Shown here: one piece after another, positions 6,081-10,828 of the stretch
How the letters are laid out: every line of letters begins with the position of its first letter
Position numbering within the stretch: position 1 is the first letter of the stretch
NCBI GenBank assembly: GCA_900551595.1
Contig: URWR01000039.1
Coordinates: 1-10,828, forward strand
DNA: 10,828 nt
Direction: 5' to 3'
Source of the DNA: an uncultured Coriobacteriaceae bacterium
GTDB lineage: Bacteria; Actinomycetota; Coriobacteriia; Coriobacteriales; Atopobiaceae
Made by a program: the position numbers and the translations under genes
The notes under the pieces: model-generated
What the model saw: only the letters and a program-made list of their open reading frames with translations
Databases searched by the model: none
What the model was told of the DNA's origin: nothing

Positions 6081-7024
6081 CAGGAGCGTGTGTAAAGAAG
6101 CTATCCGTTGTTGTTCCCGTCTACAACACCGAAGAACAACTCCCACGTTGTGTCGGTTCACTTCTGCCTCAGATGGATGACGCCTGCGAGCTTGTGCTCG
6201 TTGACGACGGGTCATCGGATTTGTCAGGTGAACTATGCGACGTGTATGGGGAAGACCCGAAGGTAACTGTTCTACATCAGGCTAACAAGGGCGTATCTGC
6301 TGCCCGTAATTTTGGCCTGGAGAAGGCTTCAGGCGAGTATATATGGTTTGTTGACAGCGATGATTGGGTTCCTGACGGGGCCCTCCGCGTTGTTCTCGAC
6401 GCTATAGCAGATTCTGAAATCGACTTGCTTTGCTTTGCTGAGGATAAAGTCAGCGTAAGCGGTGATGTAATTGGGCTGTTGCCCGCGCCCTATCTTGGAC
6501 GTGGGCCTAAGGATGGCCCCTTGCTTCTTGGAGATGGCCTTTACCCTCATTCGCATGTATTTAGGAAAAGTCTTTGCGTCGATTTGCGTTTCGATGAGTC
6601 ACTTAGCCTTTTGGAGGATAGGCAGTTTTTCTATCGTTTATGGCTCAGGGTTGAGAAGGTTGTTTCTGTCGATGCCGCCCTCTATTGCTATGTGGTAGAC
6701 CGCAAAGATTCCGCAGTCAATAATCAGACTACCGAAAAATTGCTCGGCGCTCAACGCGTTGCCAAAGAAATATATCTTTCGGAATTAGGTCTTGGTAGAT
6801 CAGATCCGGCGTACTCGTCTTACGTGTTGTTCACCTTGATGGCATTGTCGAAATGTGGTAGGGAAAGTGGACTAGGGTACGATTTTAATAGACTTCGTGC
6901 TGAATTGCTTAGCTGCTCTGATGGATTAGAGTCACTGAGTAGAGAGCTGCGTCTCAAATGCAAACTGCTCAAGTTTTCACCGCGGCTATTCATTTTTGCT
7001 TGTCGCGTAAAAGAGTCTCTTTAG
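6077..7024 (+). CDS. GT2-family glycosyltransferase with canonical motifs
   Basis: This intact 315-residue GT-A glycosyltransferase has VVVPVYNTEEQLPRCVGSLL (11-30), LVLVDDGSSDLSGELCD (39-55), ANKGVSAARNFGLEKASGEY (69-88) and the complete metal motif FVDSDDWVPDG (91-101). LLEDRQFFYRLWL (178-190) holds the ED pair expected for the catalytic base. The start is GTG 6077, overlapping the wzy stop as GTGA, with GAGG at 6068-6071 as ribosome binding site. It contrasts usefully with the GT2 at 3096, whose metal motif is altered. The C-terminal part (about 230-315) lacks membrane segments, so the enzyme is probably cytoplasmic and adds a later sugar to the lipid-linked unit. Donor and acceptor are unknown. 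Confidence 0.9.
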   Translation: MTGACVKKLSVVVPVYNTEEQLPRCVGSLLPQMDDACELVLVDDGSSDLSGELCDVYGEDPKVTVLHQANKGVSAARNFGLEKASGEYIWFVDSDDWVPDGALRVVLDAIADSEIDLLCFAEDKVSVSGDVIGLLPAPYLGRGPKDGPLLLGDGLYPHSHVFRKSLCVDLRFDESLSLLEDRQFFYRLWLRVEKVVSVDAALYCYVVDRKDSAVNNQTTEKLLGAQRVAKEIYLSELGLGRSDPAYSSYVLFTLMALSKCGRESGLGYDFNRLRAELLSCSDGLESLSRELRLKCKLLKFSPRLFIFACRVKESL

Positions 7025-7067
7025 TGAGTCTTTCGTTTCGGCAATTAACACGGATTGGATTTGGATT

Positions 7068-8609
7068 ATGTCTTGTAACTCGGGCCGTCGTGTGGGGGTA
7101 ATAATCTCATACGCTTACACGGTCGTTCAGATTGTAGTTCAGCTAATTTATGTTCCTATCTTGCTGTCCTGCATTGGGCAAAGTGAATACGGAATTTACC
7201 AGCTCATTGGTTCGGTGATGGCTTATATCGTCTCCATCAACAGCGTGCTTGCTGCTGGTGTTGGTAGATACTACTGCATGTACATGGCTGAGGGCGATGG
7301 CCTTAAAATGGAGAACACGCTCGCCATCGCGAAGCGCATATATCTCGTAATGTCCGTAGCAACAATGGCCGTAATGGGCATCTTGGCGATTGTGTTCAGA
7401 AACGTCTATGCAGCTTCCTTCACCGGGCCGCAGCTCGATGAGTGCTGTATAATGTTTCTAATTCTGGGCGTAAACTGTATAGTTACGATGAATAATACTA
7501 TCAACATTTCGATTCTCACCGCGAGGGAGTGCTTTCTTTTCCTCAAGGGCACCCAGCTGCTTTCGCTTGCATTGCAGCCAGTAATCGTTGTTCTTTTGAC
7601 GAGGGTGTGCCCTTACGCAGTCGCAATCTGCGTTGTGGTTCTGGGCCTGAATGTCCTCTGTGCAACAGCGCAGAGGGTCTACTCGAAGAATGTGCTTAAG
7701 GCGAGCTGGAAATACCATGGTTGGGACAAGGCACTGGCCAAAGGACTTCTCGGCTTTAGCGCCTCCGTCGTTCTCGTTACTGTTGCTGATCAGATTTTCT
7801 GGAAGACCGATCAGCTTATTGTTGGCTTCATGTATGGCCCCGAGTCGGTAGCCGTTTACTCGGTAGGGTCGCAGGTCTATTCGGCATACATGTATATCGG
7901 TATAGCGATAGCCTCTGTTTTCCTTCCTCACGTTTCTGAGCTTTACCATCGCGACCATGATATGGAAGCAATTTCCAACCTTTTTACCAAGGTCGGACGA
8001 CTTACTTTTATGGTGTGCATCGCGGTTTTGGGCGGTTTTGCCGTTCTTGGACCTGACTTCATGACTCTTTGGGCCGGTGAAGGCTATTACATCTCCTATC
8101 TCATTGCTATTGTCGTGATGATTCCGTTTACGATTGATATCGTGCAGAACCTCGGGCTCACTATCCTTCAGGTCGTGAACAAATACTATTTTCGAGGTAT
8201 GATGTATCTTCTCATCGCGATTGCTAATGTTGTGTTGACAATTGTATTACTTAACGTTGTGGGCCTTGTGGGCGCAGCTCTTTCCACGGCGATCGCTATG
8301 CTCATCGGAAATGGCTTCGTTATGAATTGGTACTATCTGAAAAAGATCGGGCTTGATATTCGTCGATTCTGGACAGAAATTGGGCGACTTGCGCTTATTG
8401 CCATGCCGGTTATTGCATTATTTGCCCTTTTGTACTGGAATCTTCCATTTGGGCGGGGAACCTGGCTTGGTCTTGTCCTGTCAGCGTTCTTTTTCTTGAC
8501 GGTACTTTTAGCTTTACTATGGCGATTTGGCCTAAATGAATATGAAAAAGAGCTCTTCTCGAGCTTGTTTTTCAAAGTTAGAAAGCAAAGCAACGAAAGT
8601 CGTCGCTAA
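7068..8609 (+). CDS. wzx: Wzx-like polysaccharide flippase
   Basis: This 513-residue polytopic membrane protein of the MOP exporter superfamily (polysaccharide transport family) would flip undecaprenyl-diphosphate-linked repeat units to the outer leaflet for Wzy. Hydrophobic helices fill nearly the whole length, consistent with about 14 segments. Family features include LLSCIGQSEYGIYQLIGS (32-49) after the first helix, and FWKTDQLIVGFMYGPESVAVYSVG (244-267) in the middle, where charged residues enter a helix as in other Wzx proteins. The start is ATG 7068 with only a weak GGAT in front of it, 43 bases after the GT2 stop. The short tail KVRKQSNESRR is basic and probably cytoplasmic. It is the last gene of the operon and converges on the transglutaminase/lectin gene. 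Confidence 0.9.
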   Translation: MSCNSGRRVGVIISYAYTVVQIVVQLIYVPILLSCIGQSEYGIYQLIGSVMAYIVSINSVLAAGVGRYYCMYMAEGDGLKMENTLAIAKRIYLVMSVATMAVMGILAIVFRNVYAASFTGPQLDECCIMFLILGVNCIVTMNNTINISILTARECFLFLKGTQLLSLALQPVIVVLLTRVCPYAVAICVVVLGLNVLCATAQRVYSKNVLKASWKYHGWDKALAKGLLGFSASVVLVTVADQIFWKTDQLIVGFMYGPESVAVYSVGSQVYSAYMYIGIAIASVFLPHVSELYHRDHDMEAISNLFTKVGRLTFMVCIAVLGGFAVLGPDFMTLWAGEGYYISYLIAIVVMIPFTIDIVQNLGLTILQVVNKYYFRGMMYLLIAIANVVLTIVLLNVVGLVGAALSTAIAMLIGNGFVMNWYYLKKIGLDIRRFWTEIGRLALIAMPVIALFALLYWNLPFGRGTWLGLVLSAFFFLTVLLALLWRFGLNEYEKELFSSLFFKVRKQSNESRR

Positions 8610-8681
8610 AGCCGCAAAGTATCCACTTTCAATCGTACGAGGGGTACTCAGCATCTTTTGCGTCAGGGTAAATAGCAAATC
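8610..8681. other. Convergent gap between wzx and the lectin gene
   Basis: This 72-base gap separates the two convergent stop codons. It contains only a weak 5-bp stem (8616-8620 with 8625-8629) and no stem followed by a T-run on either strand, so I cannot assign a terminator. Confidence 0.5.
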
Positions 8682-8954
8682 TTATCCTTGTGTTGCTGGT
8701 TCTTTCTGTAATAATCTCCATGCTTGGGCAGGTGTGCCGTTTGACTCATAGAGCCAAACGGTGCTTCCTTCTGTCGTTTCTAGCCATTTGTCATCGAGGC
8801 AGCGTCCATCTGAAGTATTGCTTATGGTCCAGTTCCCTTCTGTTTTCGATAGCTTCCACAACTGGTTCGCATCGCCGTTCTCTTCGTGGAGGAGAACAAG
8901 GCCGTTATCTGAGGTCAAGTATTTCCCATCGAACTTGATGAAATACGCTCCACT
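8682..8954 (-). pseudogene. C-terminal half of the third lectin repeat, cut off by a stop codon
   Basis: Directly after the TAA at 8955-8957, the same reading frame continues for 90 codons to a TAA at 8682-8684: SGAYFIKFDGKYLTSDNG, then NQLWKLSKTEGNWTISN, then CLDDKWLETTEGSTVWLYES and ending QKEPATQG. It completes the third ricin-like repeat with the same DDKW...EGSTVWLYESNG block as repeats one and two. There is no plausible start codon with a ribosome binding site at its head, so it is the displaced end of the upstream gene rather than a gene of its own. The last residues carry no LPXTG-type anchor. Confidence 0.85.
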
Positions 8955-9074
8955 TTACGTGTCGAACGAGAAATCTAATATATCAGGAGAGGACGACAAA
9001 ATTGTTCCTCCGGTGCTGCATTTTATATACATATTTGTTTTTAGGGTGGATTCAATTGTATACCTAGCGTTTGG
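8706..9074 (-). repeat. Lectin repeat 3 (ricin-type), interrupted by a stop codon
   Basis: It runs from PNARYTIESTLK to QAWRLLQ with the TAA at 8955-8957 inside it. The segment before the stop (ILSSSPDILDFSFDT) and after it (SGAYFIKFDGKYL) align with repeat 2 (VLSSSPMELKLEYKKNSNLYAI) without a gap, the stop facing an Asn. Confidence 0.75.
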
Positions 9075-10828
9075 AATTGGCTGTTCATAGGAATTGCCAC
9101 CAATTGCAATCCATTGCTGCTCGATGGAGCCGTTTGACTCATATAACCAGATTTCGGAGCCTTCTTTCGTATCAAGCCATTTATCATCAACGGTTGTGCC
9201 AGTCGCAGCGTTGGTTAGCGTATACATACCGTTTGATTCCGAGATGACCCACAGGGCATTCAGGCTACTGCAATTATTCGATTGTGCGATTGTGTTGTCC
9301 GCTGAAATTAGATATTTATTGCCCGTTGAAATTGCATATAAATTACTGTTCTTTTTGTATTCTAATTTCAACTCCATAGGAGATGACGAGAGTACAAAGG
9401 ATTCTTCGGATAAAGTAATCCCCATCTCCCTGCATATAGGACTTGATAACTTATAACTTCCGTCAGCGATGCTGCGATCGCTCGACATGTCTATTGGGAT
9501 TAGGCTCCATGCTTGAGCTGGTGAGTTGTTGTATTCGTATAGCCATACAGTGCTTCCTTCGCTTGTCTGCATCCACTTGTCATCGATTACCTTATTTGTC
9601 TCAAGGTTTCTAATTGTCCAGTTTGTTCCGCTTTCTTCTAATCGCCAAAGTTGATCTTTGGAGTAAGAGGGCTCAAGAAGCATGACTTGCGTACCTTTGG
9701 ATCCCAAGCATTTGGTTCCTCTAGTGATCCTGTAGGAATCATAATCCTTCACATAGGAGAAAGAATAAACGACAATTTCTTGAGTTAACGCTGAGGTGCC
9801 GGCGTTTGAGGACAGCTTTTTGGTTGGATCCAGCACGCTTGCAATACAGTATCTCCCGTCGGGAAGTGCTTCTTTTGTGCACTCATTACTATATTCCGAC
9901 TGCACATTGTATTTGGCCCTCCATTTGCTATTGGACTCCATGGTTACGTTCGAAGTCGCGGTTAACTCAGCTTTGGCACTGTCGGTCTTCCATTCCCTCT
10001 GATTCATCGCATAAGCAACGATTCCATTCTGAAGCCCTGAGATGCTTGGTGGGAAGGACTGGTTGTCGGCATTAATGGAAAAGCTCTCTTCCTTGGTATC
10101 TAGGTGCTGCTGAATGCGATCGGCATACTTCTCGGCCCATTCATCGGCCTTGCCGTTTCGCACAAAGAAATTGTTGGACAGGTCGGTCGAGCGGTAGGCG
10201 TAGTCATCCTTTTGGTAGTTTGCCGTGTGGTCGGAGTGGGCGATTGCCATGAGCTCGTCGGTTAGGCCAAAGTACAGATGGCGCTGGTCCAGGTCTTCGT
10301 ACCAGTTGTCGCTGGTGTCGTCCCAGGTTAGGTCCATCTGGCACCATTTGCCGTCGATCTTTACGGCGTTCCAGGTGTGGCCGTTGCCGGTGATGCGGCC
10401 GTTGGCGATGCCCGCTGCGTCAAGGAGCTTGGAGTAGATGCGCTGGTAACTCTCGCAGGTGCCCTGGTGGCGCGTGAGGCCGCTTTCGGCCGAGCACCAG
10501 TTGAGGCTGTGGTCGTACTCCAGCTGGTCGAGCGTCCAGTCGTGGAGCCACAGCGCCATGTCGTATTCCGAGCCGTTTGTCTGTTGCCTGCACTGAGCCA
10601 CGGCGTTGTTGACGATCTGCGTGACGCTTGGGCGGGCGGCGTCGTTTACGGTCACCTCCGCCGTGGTGCGCAGGTAGTAGATTCCCTTGTCGTTTTGGGG
10701 GTCGTTTCTGTCGTTGTCCATAAAGTAGAAGTAGATGCGGTACGTGCCCGATGCCGTGAAGTCAAAGGTAAAGTCGTGGCCCGCGGTACCCAGGCTGTAG
10801 TAGCTGGCCCATGCCGGGCGCGACGGGT
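8955..10828 (-). CDS. Secreted transglutaminase-like protein with ricin-type lectin repeats (partial, 5' end off window)
   Basis: The frame is open to the right edge, so the start and any signal peptide lie outside; 623 residues are visible before the TAA at 8955-8957. In order: a beta-sandwich-like segment (SYYSLGTAGHDFTFDFTASG, TYRIYFYFMDND); a transglutaminase-like cysteine core with GTCESYQRIYSKLLDAAG (Cys codon 10455-10457), NGHTWNAVKIDG (His codon 10377-10379) and CQMDLTWDD (Asp codon 10332-10334), a complete Cys-His-Asp triad; a linker with DEWAEKYADRIQQHLDTKEE; then ricin-type beta-trefoil repeats with LWRLEESGTNWTI and DDKW...WLYE blocks. Such architecture is known in cell-surface or secreted proteins of gut Gram-positives, where the core may be a protease or cross-linking enzyme and the lectins bind glycans; the actual reaction is unknown. 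ATG 10721 is internal. The lectin part is much more AT-rich than the enzyme part. Confidence 0.85.
   Translation of the reverse strand, partial: PSRPAWASYYSLGTAGHDFTFDFTASGTYRIYFYFMDNDRNDPQNDKGIYYLRTTAEVTVNDAARPSVTQIVNNAVAQCRQQTNGSEYDMALWLHDWTLDQLEYDHSLNWCSAESGLTRHQGTCESYQRIYSKLLDAAGIANGRITGNGHTWNAVKIDGKWCQMDLTWDDTSDNWYEDLDQRHLYFGLTDELMAIAHSDHTANYQKDDYAYRSTDLSNNFFVRNGKADEWAEKYADRIQQHLDTKEESFSINADNQSFPPSISGLQNGIVAYAMNQREWKTDSAKAELTATSNVTMESNSKWRAKYNVQSEYSNECTKEALPDGRYCIASVLDPTKKLSSNAGTSALTQEIVVYSFSYVKDYDSYRITRGTKCLGSKGTQVMLLEPSYSKDQLWRLEESGTNWTIRNLETNKVIDDKWMQTSEGSTVWLYEYNNSPAQAWSLIPIDMSSDRSIADGSYKLSSPICREMGITLSEESFVLSSSPMELKLEYKKNSNLYAISTGNKYLISADNTIAQSNNCSSLNALWVISESNGMYTLTNAATGTTVDDKWLDTKEGSEIWLYESNGSIEQQWIAIGGNSYEQPIPNARYTIESTLKTNMYIKCSTGGTILSSSPDILDFSFDT
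9102..9464 (-). repeat. Lectin repeat 2 (ricin-type)
   Basis: It encodes about 121 residues from DGSYKLSSPICRE to EQQWIAI, including LNALWVISESNGMYTLTN and DDKWLDTKEGSEIWLYESN, aligned with repeats 1 and 3. Confidence 0.75.
9495..9860 (-). repeat. Lectin repeat 1 (ricin-type)
   Basis: It encodes about 122 residues from DGRYCIASVLDP to QAWSLIPI, including KDQLWRLEESGTNWTIRN and DDKWMQTSEGSTVWLYEYN. The spacing to the second repeat is 396 bases. Confidence 0.75.

Noticed and set aside
8610..8681. Bidirectional terminator between the convergent genes
   Set aside because: The only stems are 4-5 bp without G/C-rich pairing or a T-run on either strand.
8955..8957. Stop codon recoding (selenocysteine or pyrrolysine) in the lectin gene
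   Set aside because: The codon is TAA; known recoding of this kind uses TGA or TAG, and the position aligns with a variable, non-catalytic residue.

Overview
The window is most of a surface-polysaccharide (capsule/exopolysaccharide) biosynthesis locus on the + strand. It is followed by a convergent gene on the - strand for a probable secreted transglutaminase-like protein with ricin-type lectin repeats. The gene families, moderately high GC, frequent TTG/GTG starts and the transglutaminase/lectin exoprotein suggest a gut actinobacterium of the Coriobacteriia, with Collinsella or a relative as my best guess. That placement is inference: there is no rRNA or other marker gene here.

Layout, left to right: the 3' end of a HAD-IIIA (GmhB-like) phosphatase (1-395); a serine-acetyltransferase-like left-handed beta-helix (LbH) acyltransferase broken by a G9 tract (385-835); a WecG/TagA/CpsF glycosyltransferase (852-1610); a GT4 glycosyltransferase broken by a +1 frameshift (1618-2713); a short, eroded LbH acyltransferase (2710-3051); a GT2 glycosyltransferase (3096-4121); an intact LbH acyltransferase with a second, in-phase G9 tract (4137-4829); a Wzy-like polymerase (4848-6080); a second GT2 (6077-7024); and a Wzx-like flippase (7068-8609). 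The genes overlap by a few bases or lie within about 45 bases of each other, so they look like one operon that starts left of the window.

Together they describe a Wzx/Wzy-dependent pathway. Glycosyltransferases build a repeat unit on undecaprenyl phosphate, acyltransferases decorate it, Wzx flips it and Wzy polymerises it. The initiating phosphosugar transferase and the chain-length/export proteins are not in the window. Sampled lines drop from about 60% GC in the first part to about 37-47% from wzy onward.

The - strand gene (8955-10828, open at the right edge) encodes a beta-sandwich-like segment, a transglutaminase core with a Cys-His-Asp triad, a linker and tandem lectin repeats. An in-frame TAA cuts the third repeat in two; the rest of that repeat continues in the same frame to 8682.

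The unusual theme is the number of lesions in one locus: one homopolymer frameshift, one frameshift beside short homopolymers, one eroded acyltransferase, one altered glycosyltransferase metal motif and one nonsense codon. Phase variation, real decay and assembly error are the competing explanations. No stretch over 300 bases lacks a gene; the longest gap, 8610-8681 between the convergent genes, holds no terminator that I can defend. I found no tRNA, rRNA, CRISPR array or insertion sequence.
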